A stretch of DNA of 44,139 nt from JAAYBR01 sp033813475 (GCA_033813475.1 JAPXRP010000010.1:1-44139), one strand, 5' to 3'. Shown: positions 24,482 to 32,734, counted from the stretch's first letter. Notes: generated by a model from the letters alone, not told the origin. Program-made: numbers and translations.

Positions 24482-26356
24482 ATGAACCGCACCTTTGCCA
24501 CAACCGCATTGCTGTTCCTTCTCGCCGCGGCACTTTTTGGCGCCAATCTGGGCGGATACGGGGTATGGGCGCCCGATGAGCCCCGCTTCGCCCAGGTGGC
24601 CCGCGAGATGATGCTGCGCGGCAATTATCTGGTCCCGCAGGTCAACGGCGAAAACTATCTGGAAAAGCCCCCCCTGCTCTTCTGGTCCATCGCCGCGTTC
24701 TCGCAGTTCACCGGCGATGTCACCCCCCTCACGGCGCGGATTCCCTCGTGGCTGGGCGGCGTGATGACGCTGGTTCTCACCTGGATGCTGGCGTGGCGCA
24801 TGTTCGGGGCGCGGGTCGCGTTCTGGTCCGCCGTCATTCTGGCCACGGGCTACCGTTTTTGGTGGCAGGCGCGCACGGGCCAGATTGACATGCTCCTCAC
24901 CGCCTGCACCACCCTGGCCCTCTACCACCTGTGGCAGTGGGACCAGGACCGGCGCTTCTTCCGTCTGCCCGTCATCTACGGCGCCGTGGCCGCCGGGATG
25001 CTGGCCAAGGGGCCGCCCGCCGCCATTTTCCCCCTGATGCTGATCCTGTCCCTTTACTGGCGCGACAAGGATTCCCGCAAGGCCGTCCACTGGGTCGCCG
25101 GACTGGCGGGCGCACTGCTGATTGTCATGCTCTGGTACCTCCCCGCGCGGCTGGCCATCGCCGGGGGCGGCGAGACCACCGTGGCCGAGGGCATCGGCGG
25201 AAACCTCTTCCGCAACACCATCGGTCGCGCCGTCATGGGGGTGAGCAAGGCGCAGTGGCCCTGGTACTACGTCGTCAGCCTGCCCTCGGACTGGCTGCCG
25301 TGGTCTCTGTTTCTGCCGTGGGTGGCCTGGCGCACCTGGAAGAACCGCCACGCCGACCGCATGCGCCATTTCCTCTGGTGCTGGACCCTGCCCGCCTTCC
25401 TGCTCTTCTCCGCCGCCGTGGGCAAGCGCGCCATCTACATCCTGCCGCTCTACCCGGCCCTGGCCATCCTCACTGCCCTCGCCGTGCTGGAGCTGATGGA
25501 CAGCGACCGGGTGACATGGCGCAAGCGCACCGGATTCGTGTGGGTCACCGCCCTCTTTCTGCTGGGTATTGCGCCCCATGTGCTGCCGTTCACCGGGCAT
25601 GGCGACAAGTACACCGCCGGGGCGGTCTTTGTCTCTGTCGTCACCCTGACCACCGCCGCCCTCTCCCTCGTCTACATCCTGCGCACCGACTGCCGCCGTC
25701 TGCATGCCGTCATTGCGGGGTCCGCCGCGCTGCTCTTCTCCGGCGCGGCCCTGGTGGTCTTCCCCGCCATGGACGTCTACAAGTCCGCGGAGTACATCGC
25801 CGCCCCCGTGCGGGCCCTCTCCGAGAAAGGCCAGGACTACGACCTTTTCTGCGTGGGCTTCTCGCGCGAGGAGTACGTCTATTACAGCAAGAAACCCCAT
25901 GAGCCCGTGCTGACGGACCTGGTGGGGAAGGCGTCCATCCCGCCGGACGAGCTGGCGCACGCCGCGCGCGTCCAGATCAAGGGGAAATCAGCCATTTCCC
26001 ATGCCGTGGAGGAGGTTCCGATTGTGGATCTGGCCTCACCCACGGCGGAGGAGCGGGCCGCCCTGGAGGCGGCACTGCATCAGGCGCTTGCGGAGCAGGA
26101 GGAGAAACTGGCGGGCGCGCTGCAGTTCGAGGACGACCTGCGCGCGGAGCTGGCGGCCTTTGCGGGAAAACTCCAGTCCGGTCGGCCGGCCTTCTTCTTC
26201 GTGCAGGACAAGGACTGGCGCTGGATTGCCCCGCTGCTGCCTGAAACCCTGAGACTGCACGGACTGGTCCAACGGGAGGTCGGGCGGCGCCACGCCCTGC
26301 TGCTGGCCAACGATGCGGGCAAGGCCCTGCTGGACCGGCTCGGTGTGGCATACTAG
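24482..26356 (+). CDS. ArnT-like GT39/PMT family glycosyltransferase
   Basis: A 624-aa membrane glycosyltransferase that uses a polyprenyl-phosphate sugar donor. The first helix is followed by the conserved luminal motif VWAPDEPRFAQVAREM, with D32-E33 as catalytic acidic residues, then NGENYLEKPPLLFW. About 10-12 hydrophobic segments follow. The C-terminal region (~residues 510-580) is a Glu/Ala-rich predicted coiled coil before the final soluble part, which is unusual for ArnT. The start has TAAGGA at 24467-24472, overlapping the preceding stop. Together with the PAP2 gene it may modify lipid A or another envelope lipid. The acceptor and sugar are unknown. Confidence 0.85.
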   Translation: MNRTFATTALLFLLAAALFGANLGGYGVWAPDEPRFAQVAREMMLRGNYLVPQVNGENYLEKPPLLFWSIAAFSQFTGDVTPLTARIPSWLGGVMTLVLTWMLAWRMFGARVAFWSAVILATGYRFWWQARTGQIDMLLTACTTLALYHLWQWDQDRRFFRLPVIYGAVAAGMLAKGPPAAIFPLMLILSLYWRDKDSRKAVHWVAGLAGALLIVMLWYLPARLAIAGGGETTVAEGIGGNLFRNTIGRAVMGVSKAQWPWYYVVSLPSDWLPWSLFLPWVAWRTWKNRHADRMRHFLWCWTLPAFLLFSAAVGKRAIYILPLYPALAILTALAVLELMDSDRVTWRKRTGFVWVTALFLLGIAPHVLPFTGHGDKYTAGAVFVSVVTLTTAALSLVYILRTDCRRLHAVIAGSAALLFSGAALVVFPAMDVYKSAEYIAAPVRALSEKGQDYDLFCVGFSREEYVYYSKKPHEPVLTDLVGKASIPPDELAHAARVQIKGKSAISHAVEEVPIVDLASPTAEERAALEAALHQALAEQEEKLAGALQFEDDLRAELAAFAGKLQSGRPAFFFVQDKDWRWIAPLLPETLRLHGLVQREVGRRHALLLANDAGKALLDRLGVAY

Positions 26357-26384
26357 CGGGCGGCAGCGGAAGGCCGGCTGTTCT

Positions 26385-26505
26385 TGGTCCCCCTTCAGGG
26401 GGGGCGCGCGTCTTCGCGGACGGGAATGTTCTTCTGTCCGGAGGGCGCGGCGCAATCCGGAACATCCCCCGGTTCACTCCCGCGAACGGCCCCCTGAAGG
26501 GGGGG
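26385..26505. repeat. long inverted repeat in 26357-26569
   Basis: CCCCCTTCAGGGGGGGC near 26388 is matched by GCCCCCTGAAGGGGGGGC near 26489, inverted, with ~85 bases between. It occupies most of the 213-base gap between the glycosyltransferase and the GH31 gene and could act as a terminator or a dispersed repeat. Confidence 0.6.
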
Positions 26506-26569
26506 CCGGGCACGGCGGGCCGCCGAGTCTGCGGCGGGCGCAGAAACATCACAAGACGGGAATCTCATC

Positions 26570-28309
26570 ATGTCACTGGAAGGCTGGAAGAAGAAGCTGG
26601 TCATTGCGGCGGGGGTGCTGGCCCTCGGGGTCTTTTTGTTCGCGCATTTCGTGGTCTTTCTCCCCGTGTGGGGCGTTCCCTTCAACGCCCAGCGCCACGG
26701 CACCGTGCCCCTCACGCCCGCGTGGGCGCTGGAGCCCTGGATTTGGGAGGACGACTACAACACGGCCGCCTTCACCAACGAGCTGATTGACGGCTACCTT
26801 CAGCACGACTTTCCCGTGGGCGCCGTCCTCATTGACAGCCCCTGGTCCCTGCGCTACAACGACTTCGAGGTGGACACGGAGCGCTTCCCCGACCCGGGCG
26901 CCTTCTTCAAGTCCGTCAAGGACCGGGGCGTGCGCGTTGTGCTGTGGATGACCTGCTTTGTGGACAGCGAGAGCAAGGACACGGCCATCCAGGACTCCCG
27001 TGCCTGGTACGAGGAGGCCAAGGGCAAGGGCTACCTCGCGGACACGGGCGAGATTAAGTGGTGGAAGGGGCGGGGCGGTCTCATTGACTACACCAACCCG
27101 GAGGCCATGGCGTGGTGGCGCGGCATGCAGCAGCAGGTGTTCGACTGGGGGCTTGACGGCTGGAAGCTGGACGGCACGGCGACTTATTTCGGAACGTGGA
27201 AGGGCAAGATACCGTTCCCCTACGCGAAGACCCGCGGCGGCCTCATGACCATGCGCGGCTACATGGACCACTACTACCGCGACGAGTACACCCACGGCCT
27301 CACGCAGAACCCCGAGTTCGTCACCCTGGGCCGCGCGCTGGACAGCGTGCTCCCCAAGGCGCACCCCGAGGGATTCGCGCCCCTGGACGCCTCGCCGGTG
27401 AACTGGGTCGGCGACAACACGCACACCTGGGAATATGAGACCCGCGGGCTGGAGCGCGCGCTCACCTGCATCCTCGGCAGCGCGAAGATCGGCTACAACA
27501 TCGTCGGGTCCGACATCGCCGGCTATCACGGCAAGGAGCCCATCCCCGCCAACCTCTACATCCGCTGGGCGCAGTTCTCCACCTTCTGCGGCCTCTTCCT
27601 CAACGGCGGCCACGGCGAGCGCCGCATGTGGATGCGCTCCCCCCTGGAGCTGGAGGTCGTCCGCGAGTACTCCTGGCTGCACTCCGAGCTGGTCCCCTAC
27701 ATCTACAGCCACACGGTGGAGGCCCACCGCGGCGGCAAGCCCCTCATGCGGCCCCTCAAGAACGGAAAATACCACTACCTCTTCGGCGACGACCTGCTGG
27801 TCGCGCCCATTTACCGCGACTCCGAAACCTCCGAGGTCGTCCTGCCCGCCGGGAAGTGGCGCTACTGGTTCAACGACGCCGAGGTCATCGAGGGCCCCAA
27901 GACCTTCACGCGTAACTTCCCCATGGACGAGTACCCCGTGTACGTGCGCGACGGCGCCATCCTCCCCATGAACGTCCGCCGCGACTACACCGGCATCGGC
28001 GCGAAGGACTGGGAGGGGATGCTCACCCTGAACATCTACCCCGCCGCCGACAGCCGCTTCACGGTCCACCACACGGACAACCCCGGCGAGCTGACGGTCA
28101 CGGTGAAGAAGGACCAGGGCGTCTCCGTGAAGCTGGAGGGCGTGGCGAAGCCCCACCTCCTCCGCGTGCTCCTCGAAGCCAAGCCCGCCGCCGTCACCCG
28201 CGACGGCGCCGCCCTCGCCGAGGGAACCGACTGGACCTACGACGCTGAAAAGCGCCGTCTCGTGGTGAAGTGCCCCCTCGCCGCCACGGGAGAGTACGCC
28301 ATCCGCTGA
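26570..28309 (+). CDS. membrane-anchored GH31 glycosidase
   Basis: A 579-aa family 31 glycoside hydrolase. Catalytic residues are D201 in WKLDG (nucleophile) and D282 in WVGDNTHTWE (acid/base). A single N-terminal hydrophobic segment (KKLVIAAGVLALGVFLFAHF) probably anchors it in the inner membrane or serves as an uncleaved signal. Typical GH31 proteins carry a ~200-residue N-terminal beta-sandwich domain before the barrel; here the barrel starts at about residue 50, so this domain is missing. The C-terminal beta domains are present (LFGDDLLVAPIYRD, DEYPVYVRDGAILP). It acts on alpha-linked glycosides or xylosides; which one is unclear. The gene is monocistronic as far as seen, with a repeat-rich gap before and rpmJ after. 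Confidence 0.9.
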   Translation: MSLEGWKKKLVIAAGVLALGVFLFAHFVVFLPVWGVPFNAQRHGTVPLTPAWALEPWIWEDDYNTAAFTNELIDGYLQHDFPVGAVLIDSPWSLRYNDFEVDTERFPDPGAFFKSVKDRGVRVVLWMTCFVDSESKDTAIQDSRAWYEEAKGKGYLADTGEIKWWKGRGGLIDYTNPEAMAWWRGMQQQVFDWGLDGWKLDGTATYFGTWKGKIPFPYAKTRGGLMTMRGYMDHYYRDEYTHGLTQNPEFVTLGRALDSVLPKAHPEGFAPLDASPVNWVGDNTHTWEYETRGLERALTCILGSAKIGYNIVGSDIAGYHGKEPIPANLYIRWAQFSTFCGLFLNGGHGERRMWMRSPLELEVVREYSWLHSELVPYIYSHTVEAHRGGKPLMRPLKNGKYHYLFGDDLLVAPIYRDSETSEVVLPAGKWRYWFNDAEVIEGPKTFTRNFPMDEYPVYVRDGAILPMNVRRDYTGIGAKDWEGMLTLNIYPAADSRFTVHHTDNPGELTVTVKKDQGVSVKLEGVAKPHLLRVLLEAKPAAVTRDGAALAEGTDWTYDAEKRRLVVKCPLAATGEYAIR

Positions 28310-28320
28310 GGGAAGCCTCG

Positions 28321-28397
28321 CACGGACGGACACGGACGGAGCCACAAGGCCCCGCTCCCCGCCGGAGCCCACCCTGTCCACTCTGTCCACCGTCCCT
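28321..28397. repeat. 9-10 bp tandem word repeats
   Basis: CACGGACGGA is repeated exactly twice at 28321-28340. CTGTCCACT-type 9-bp words occur at 28374-28392. The complementary word GTGGACxxx occurs three times at 36987-37013. These lie in the GH31-rpmJ gap, in the same style as the decamer repeats at 1-105. Confidence 0.55.
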
Positions 28398-28441
28398 CAG
28401 GTCGCCCCGGGTTTCCCGGGACTTTGGCGCTGGCCCCGTGG

Positions 28442-28471
28442 TTGACGCGGCCCGCCGGCATTGTGTATAAT
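28442..28471 (+). promoter_or_regulatory. promoter of rpmJ
   Basis: TTGACG at 28442-28447 and TATAAT at 28466-28471 with an 18-bp spacer. This is one of the clearest housekeeping promoters in the window and lies 41 bases before the start codon. Confidence 0.75.
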
Positions 28472-28512
28472 CCGCTCTCCCTAAGGAACCCGTTTCGATA
28501 GGAGTATTTCCC

Positions 28513-28638
28513 ATGAAAGTGCTGAGTTCGCTGAAATGCGCCAAGACGCGCCACCCCGGATGCAAAGTCGTGCGCCGCAAAGGCCGCGTGTACGTCATCA
28601 ACAAACTGGCCCCCCGCTTCAAGGCGCGCCAGGGCTGA
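28513..28638 (+). CDS. rpmJ: ribosomal protein bL36, form lacking canonical zinc site
   Basis: A 41-aa large-subunit ribosomal protein that begins MKVLSSLKCAKTRH and ends RFKARQG, clearly bL36. The start follows AGGAG at 28499-28503 by nine bases. The canonical zinc-binding form has three Cys and a His. Here C9 and C17 remain, but the third Cys is N and the fourth ligand is R, as in E. coli YkgO, the paralogue used when zinc is scarce. It has its own strong promoter and a downstream hairpin, so it is a single-gene unit outside any ribosomal protein operon. Whether a zinc-binding copy exists elsewhere cannot be seen. Confidence 0.93.
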   Translation: MKVLSSLKCAKTRHPGCKVVRRKGRVYVINKLAPRFKARQG

Positions 28639-28672
28639 CGTCCGCCCGACACCCGCACTCCTGAAGTATTTT

Positions 28673-28712
28673 GCCGCCGCGACCTTCCGCAGGTCGCGGC
28701 GGCCTTGTGCTT
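28673..28712 (+). terminator. hairpin after rpmJ
   Basis: A perfect 12-bp stem: GCCGCCGCGACC at 28673-28684, 7-base loop, GGTCGCGGCGGC at 28692-28703, followed by a T-containing but not uniform tail. It lies 35 bases after the rpmJ stop and before the convergent DUF1080 gene, so it may serve either strand. Confidence 0.65.
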
Positions 28713-28751
28713 CCCCGGCACCGGGCGGGGGGCTCCTTTCGCCGCGGACGG

Positions 28752-29390
28752 TCAGGACTTGCCCAAGTCGCGGTAATACAGGTTCTTCGCCTCGATGGTC
28801 ATTAGGTCGTTGTGGCACTGCAGCGCGAAGAGGCCGGTCTTGTACTCGGCGTCCCGGTGGCGGGTCACCTCGGTGTCGTTCACCCAGATGGTGATCTCGT
28901 CGCCCACGGCGCGCACCCGCATGGAGAACCACTCCCCGTCCTTCGTCAGCAGCGCCGACGCCTTGCCCGTCGGCGTGCCGGGCTTCCACAGCCACCCGGT
29001 GAACGCGTCGTGGGAGTTGCAGAGCTGCGCCTCGTAGCCGTTCGGGTACCCGTCCGGATTGTCCGCCGGCGGGTTGGCGCGGAAGTAGAGCCCGCTGTTC
29101 GCGCTCTTCCCCTGGCTGGTGACGCGGAACATGCCCTTGACCTCCAGGTCCTGAAGGACCGGCGCCGCATAGAGGTGCCCCTGCCCGCCCGGCGACTGCC
29201 CGACGATGACGCCGTCTTCGATGCGCCATTGGGCGCTGCCGCGGGCCGTCCACCCGTCCAGACTGTTTCCGGTCACCAGCGGGGCCCAGGCCGCCTCCGT
29301 CTCCGGTGCGGACGAAGGCGCCGTGGTCTGGCACGCGGCCAGCAGCACGGTCACGGCAACGGCGACAAGCAGGTTTTTCATCAGGGTCAT
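28752..29390 (-). CDS. DUF1080 / 3-keto-disaccharide hydrolase lipoprotein
   Basis: A 212-aa family member. Residues 1-20 form a signal with lipobox LLAAC (Cys ~20), so it is probably a lipoprotein. Family features seen are TGNSLDGWTARG, WRIEDGVIVGQSPG, NSGLYFRAN, GYEAQLCNSHD, TGWLW and a C-terminal ALQCHNDLMTIEAKNLYYRDLG. The start ATG at 29390 is supported by AGAGGA upstream; the next in-frame ATG is three codons later. It is shorter than the copy at 5822 and shares the domain, not the whole sequence. It is followed on the other strand by rpmJ in a convergent arrangement. Confidence 0.88.
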   Translation of the reverse strand: MTLMKNLLVAVAVTVLLAACQTTAPSSAPETEAAWAPLVTGNSLDGWTARGSAQWRIEDGVIVGQSPGGQGHLYAAPVLQDLEVKGMFRVTSQGKSANSGLYFRANPPADNPDGYPNGYEAQLCNSHDAFTGWLWKPGTPTGKASALLTKDGEWFSMRVRAVGDEITIWVNDTEVTRHRDAEYKTGLFALQCHNDLMTIEAKNLYYRDLGKS

Positions 29391-29492
29391 GGCAAAGTTC
29401 CTCTCTGGGGTCGGCAAGCAAACCATCCGTTCTCAAACCGCAGTCCCAGCACTATACCACCGGGGGCCGCGGACAGAAAAACGCGCATCTCC

Positions 29493-29557
29493 CTGGGAAC
29501 GCCAATCTCCCGATTGGCATCCTAAACGCTTGCCAATCAGGAGACTGGCGTTCCCAG
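29493..29557. repeat. near-perfect inverted repeat
   Basis: 27-base arms, CTGGGAACGCCAATC at 29493 and its inverted partner ending GGCGTTCCCAG at 29557, with two mismatches and an 11-base loop. It lies in the 333-base gap 29391-29723, which holds no gene. Confidence 0.75.
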
Positions 29558-29584
29558 GGGGGGGCGGCGACCCCGGCAACACAA

Positions 29585-29660
29585 GTACTTTCTTAGAAGG
29601 AGGCCGCCCCGTGGCCGACGCGGCGACCTCTTGCCGGAATGTCCCGGGTCTGGCGCATCT
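29585..29660. repeat. dispersed repeat, GGAGGCCG variant
   Basis: GTACTTTCTTAG at 29585-29596 is followed by GGAGGCCG, then GCCGACGCGG and CCCGGGTC. The GGAGGCCG-GCCGACGCGG-CCCGGGTC segment also occurs at 5553-5612, and the word GTACTTTCTTAG recurs at 32665-32676 next to a different repeat module. Fills the same gene-free gap. Confidence 0.65.
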
Positions 29661-29723
29661 TGCAGGAAGAAGAACCGGTTTCAGGAGTCCCGTCTTCCTT
29701 GGCGGTTCGATCCGCACCTCGGT

Positions 29724-30704
29724 TCAGTCAAACGCGACCAGCACCTTTCCCAGCGGGCCCTCGGCGAGGTGGGCGAAGGCGTCCTGCGGCTGGTCGGGGG
29801 AGAAGACGCTGTCCACGAGGGGGCGTTTGCCCTTTGCGTCGAGCAGGCGGACGATTTCGCGCCAGGCTTCGGCGGCCTCGGCGGGGGTGTAGGCGCTCAC
29901 ACTGAGGCCCTCCACGCGGAGGTTCTTGTGGATGAGCAGCCCCACGGTGAGTTCGGCGTCGAGCCCCGCGAGGAGGCCGACGACCATGACGCGCCCGCCG
30001 GGGGCGGCGAGCCGCGCGGCGCGGTTGAGCCAGGGGCCGCCGAGGTTCTCCACGACCAGCCCGATGCGCTCCCTGCCCAGGGCCTCCTTCACCCCCGCCT
30101 CCACGTTGTCCGCCGCGGCGTCCACGACGATGTCCGCGCCGAGGGCCGTGAGGGCGGCGCGTTTCTCGGCGCTGCGGGACAGGGCGGCCACGCGCGCGCC
30201 GAGGGCGCCGCAGAGCAGGACCGCCGCCGAGCCGACCCCGCCGGACGCGCCGGTGACGAGCACGGTCTCCCCGGCCTGGAGCCCGCCGCGCACCACGAGG
30301 GCGCGCCAGGCGGTCAGCAGGGTGAGCGGCCCGGCCGCGGCCTCCTCCAGGGACCACCCGGCCGGCACGGGGGCCAGCCATTCGTCGGGGATCGCGGCGC
30401 AGTCGGCGAAGGTGCCGGGGGTGGAGATGCCTGTGAGCCCGCCGAGGAGGCACACGGCGTCGCCCTCTTTAAACCGCCCGCCCTCCGCCGCGCGCAGGAC
30501 GTGGCCCGCGCCGTCGCGGCCGGGGGTGAAGGGCGGCGCGCCCGCGCGCGGGTACTGCCCCTGCACCAGATACCGGTCGGCGGGGTTGAGGGCCGCGTAC
30601 TGGACGCGGACCAGCGCCTCGCCGGGTCCGGGCACGGGCTCGGGCATCTCCTCCAGGCGCAGGTTTCGGATGTCCCCCGTCTCGTGAAACTGCCAGGCGC
30701 GCAT
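29724..30704 (-). CDS. MDR-family quinone reductase-like oxidoreductase
   Basis: A 326-aa zinc-independent medium-chain dehydrogenase/reductase. The N-terminal GroES-like domain includes LEEMPEPVPGPGEALVRVQYAALNPADRY and PGRDGAGHV. The Rossmann domain contains GASGGVGSAAV at about residues 143-153. The cysteine and histidine ligands of zinc alcohol dehydrogenases are lacking, consistent with NADPH:quinone reductase or a related enzyme. The ATG has AGGAGG upstream. It is divergent from panE across 105 bases that contain a strong inverted repeat. The substrate is unknown. Confidence 0.88.
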   Translation of the reverse strand: MRAWQFHETGDIRNLRLEEMPEPVPGPGEALVRVQYAALNPADRYLVQGQYPRAGAPPFTPGRDGAGHVLRAAEGGRFKEGDAVCLLGGLTGISTPGTFADCAAIPDEWLAPVPAGWSLEEAAAGPLTLLTAWRALVVRGGLQAGETVLVTGASGGVGSAAVLLCGALGARVAALSRSAEKRAALTALGADIVVDAAADNVEAGVKEALGRERIGLVVENLGGPWLNRAARLAAPGGRVMVVGLLAGLDAELTVGLLIHKNLRVEGLSVSAYTPAEAAEAWREIVRLLDAKGKRPLVDSVFSPDQPQDAFAHLAEGPLGKVLVAFD

Positions 30705-30752
30705 GACCCGTCCTCCTGTGTGGCGCGGGCGCGGAACAGGCCCCGCAGGCTG

Positions 30753-30795
30753 GTGTACAATGGAACCGCGGAAAACGTCCGCGTTCATTGTACAC
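30753..30795. promoter_or_regulatory. inverted repeat between divergent genes
   Basis: GTGTACAATG at 30753-30762 and CATTGTACAC at 30786-30795 are exact complements. Inner CCGCGGA and TCCGCG extend the stem. The left arm includes TACAAT, a -10-like hexamer. It lies between the MDR gene and panE, 15 bases before the panE start. It may be an operator for one or both genes, or an mRNA hairpin close to the panE ribosome site. Confidence 0.6.
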
Positions 30796-30809
30796 AAAGG
30801 GAGAACGGC

Positions 30810-31772
30810 ATGCGCGTGCTGGTGTTCGGCGCGGGGGCGATGGGCTCGGCGGTGGGGGGCTTCCTCGCCGGGGCGGGCCACGACGTCACCCTGGTCGGAC
30901 GCGGCCCGCACATGGACGCCGTCGCGCGGGACGGCCTGCGCGTCACGGGCATCTGGGGCGACCGGGTTTTCCGGGGCCTGCGCGCGCTGACGGCCGCGCC
31001 GGACGCGCCCCCGGCGGGGGGCTACGACGCCGTGTTCATCACCGTGAAGTCCTACGACACGGAGGCGGCGCTAAAGGCGGTGGCGCCGTGCGTGGGGCCG
31101 GACACGCCGGTCTGCGCCTACCAGAACGGCCTCGGCAACGCCGAGAAGACGGCGGCGCGCTTCGGCTGGGAACGCACCGTGGGCGTGCGGGCCATCTACG
31201 GCGTGCGCGTCACGGAGCCGGGGGCCGTCACCATCACCGTGATCGCCGCGCCCACGGCGCTGGGCGTGCTCCGTCCGGAGGGGCCGGCGGCGGCGGCCCG
31301 GCGGCTGGCGGAGGCGATGGACGCCGCGGGCCTGCCGACGGTCCACTCCGGGCGCATCGAGTCCCTGATCTGGGGCAAGGCGGCGTACAACGCCGCGCTG
31401 AACCCCCTGTCGGCGCTGCTCGACGTGCCCTACGGGCGGCTGCCGGAGATTCCCGAGGCGCGGGAGATGATGGACGCCGTGATCGAGGAGCTGTACGCCG
31501 TGGGCCGCGCGCGCGGCGCGGACCTCGACCCGCCGACGGCGGACGCATACCGCGCCCTGTTCTATGAGAAACTGGTGCCGCCGACGGCGGCGCACTACGC
31601 CAGCATGCACGAGGACTTCGCGCGCCGCCGGCGCACCGAGGTGGACGCCATGAACGGCGCCCTCGCGGCCTTCGGCGCGGCGGCGGGCGTGCCCGCGCCG
31701 GTCAACGCCCTCCTGGCGCGGATGGTCCACGCGCGCGAGCGCGCCCTGGGCATCCCGTCGCAGGGCGGATGA
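30810..31772 (+). CDS. panE: 2-dehydropantoate 2-reductase
   Basis: A 320-aa ketopantoate reductase that makes pantoate for coenzyme A synthesis with NADPH. The Rossmann motif GAGAMGSAVGGFL is near the N-terminus. KSYDT follows the second strand, and the catalytic-domain motif IWGKAAYNAALNPLSALLDVPYG holds the active-site Lys. The start is supported by GGGAG at 30799-30803; a long open frame before it is spurious. Related homologues of this family act on other 2-keto acids, so the pantoate role is likely but not certain. The next gene, rfbC, starts 26 bases after the stop and is probably cotranscribed. Confidence 0.88.
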   Translation: MRVLVFGAGAMGSAVGGFLAGAGHDVTLVGRGPHMDAVARDGLRVTGIWGDRVFRGLRALTAAPDAPPAGGYDAVFITVKSYDTEAALKAVAPCVGPDTPVCAYQNGLGNAEKTAARFGWERTVGVRAIYGVRVTEPGAVTITVIAAPTALGVLRPEGPAAAARRLAEAMDAAGLPTVHSGRIESLIWGKAAYNAALNPLSALLDVPYGRLPEIPEAREMMDAVIEELYAVGRARGADLDPPTADAYRALFYEKLVPPTAAHYASMHEDFARRRRTEVDAMNGALAAFGAAAGVPAPVNALLARMVHARERALGIPSQGG

Positions 31773-31798
31773 GCGCAAGACAACCGTTCGGAGCAGCC

Positions 31799-32341
31799 AT
31801 GCCGACATTCACAGCGACCGAGATTCCCGGGGTGGTCATCATCGAGCCCGAGGTGTTCCGCGACGCCCGGGGCTTCTTCCTCGAGACCCACCACGCGGAG
31901 AAATACCGCGACGGCGGGATTGACGCCGTGTTCGTGCAGGACAACCACTCCCTGTCGTCCCGGGGCACCCTGCGCGGGCTCCACGGCCAGACCCGCCACC
32001 CCCAGGGAAAACTCCTGCGCGTGGTGGAGGGCGAGATCTACGACGTCGCCGTGGACCTGCGGCCCGGCTCGCCCACCTTCTGCCGACACGTCGCCGTCAC
32101 CCTGTCGGCGGAGAACTTCCGCCAGTTCTACATCCCCCCCGGATTCGCCCACGGCTTCTGCGTCCTCAGCGACCGCGCCCAGCTCGAGTACAAATGCACC
32201 GACTTCTACCGCCCCGGCGACGAATTTGCCCTCCGCTGGGACGACCCCGGCCTCGCCATCCCCTGGCCCGTGGCCGACCCCGTGCTCTCCCCCCGCGACG
32301 CCGCCGCCCAGTCGCTCAAGGACTATCTGGCGTCCCTGTGA
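31799..32341 (+). CDS. rfbC: dTDP-4-dehydrorhamnose 3,5-epimerase
   Basis: A 180-aa cupin epimerase that converts dTDP-4-keto-6-deoxyglucose toward dTDP-L-rhamnose precursors for cell-surface polysaccharides. The motifs GFFLETHHAEKY, QDNHSLSSRGTLRGLHGQ (H62 is the probable catalytic base) and FYIPPGFAHGF are seen. The length is typical. I chose the ATG at 31799, preceded by GGAG at 31790-31793; an ATG at 31769 overlaps the panE stop. No other rhamnose genes (rfbA, B, D) are adjacent, so the gene stands alone here. Confidence 0.93.
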   Translation: MPTFTATEIPGVVIIEPEVFRDARGFFLETHHAEKYRDGGIDAVFVQDNHSLSSRGTLRGLHGQTRHPQGKLLRVVEGEIYDVAVDLRPGSPTFCRHVAVTLSAENFRQFYIPPGFAHGFCVLSDRAQLEYKCTDFYRPGDEFALRWDDPGLAIPWPVADPVLSPRDAAAQSLKDYLASL

Positions 32342-32364
32342 GCGCGGGGAGCCGGGGTCGCACC

Positions 32365-32421
32365 GGGAACGAGATTGCTTCGCTACGCTCGCAATGACGT
32401 GTGTTTCCGCGTCATTGCGAG
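32365..32421. repeat. dispersed palindromic repeat, half copy
   Basis: GGAACGAGATTGCTTCGCTACGCTCGCAATGACG then CGTCATTGCGAGC, the same family as 35705-35819. A partner half (GCGTAGCGAAGCAATCTCG) follows at 32681-32698. Confidence 0.75.
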
Positions 32422-32496
32422 CCCCTGACCGCCCGGGGGCGGGAATGTCAGTGGAGAAAGGCCGCTTCAATGGTGTCGGCAGCCCCGGCTGCTATG

Positions 32497-32616
32497 TGGA
32501 GTGCGGTGGCAGAGCGCAGCGGCGACACCGCTTTCCCAGGCGGCGAACCATGCCATGCGCCTCCTGGAGGCCCTTCCCCAGAAAACCAAAGCGGCGTCGT
32601 TGCCGCCGCACTCCAA
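32497..32616. repeat. inverted repeat, GGAGTGCGG family
   Basis: GGAGTGCGGTGGCAG near 32498 is matched by TTGCCGCCGCACTCC ending near 32614, with ACCGCTTTCCC and AAAGCGGCGTCG as inner partners. Its reading on one strand (VECGGRAQRRHRFP) is a repeat-derived peptide. It fills the 393-base gap 32342-32734 together with the neighbouring repeats, and no gene is supported there. Confidence 0.7.
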
Positions 32617-32664
32617 ATGGAGACACCGCCACGACCCACAACGTCGTCCATCCCGGCAAACTCC

Positions 32665-32711
32665 GTACTTTCTTAGCAGCGTAGCGAAGCAATCTCGTTT
32701 TGCTCGTTCCC
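32665..32711. repeat. mosaic repeat junction
   Basis: GTACTTTCTTAG at 32665-32676 joins GCGTAGCGAAGCAATCTCG. The same 12-base word at 29585-29596 joins GGAGGCCG instead, showing modular repeats. Confidence 0.6.
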
Positions 32712-32734
32712 AGGAAGGGGGAAAGCGCCGTCGG

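Noticed and set aside
32342..32734. CRISPR array
   Set aside because: The repeats here are inverted and of mixed families, not evenly spaced direct repeats.
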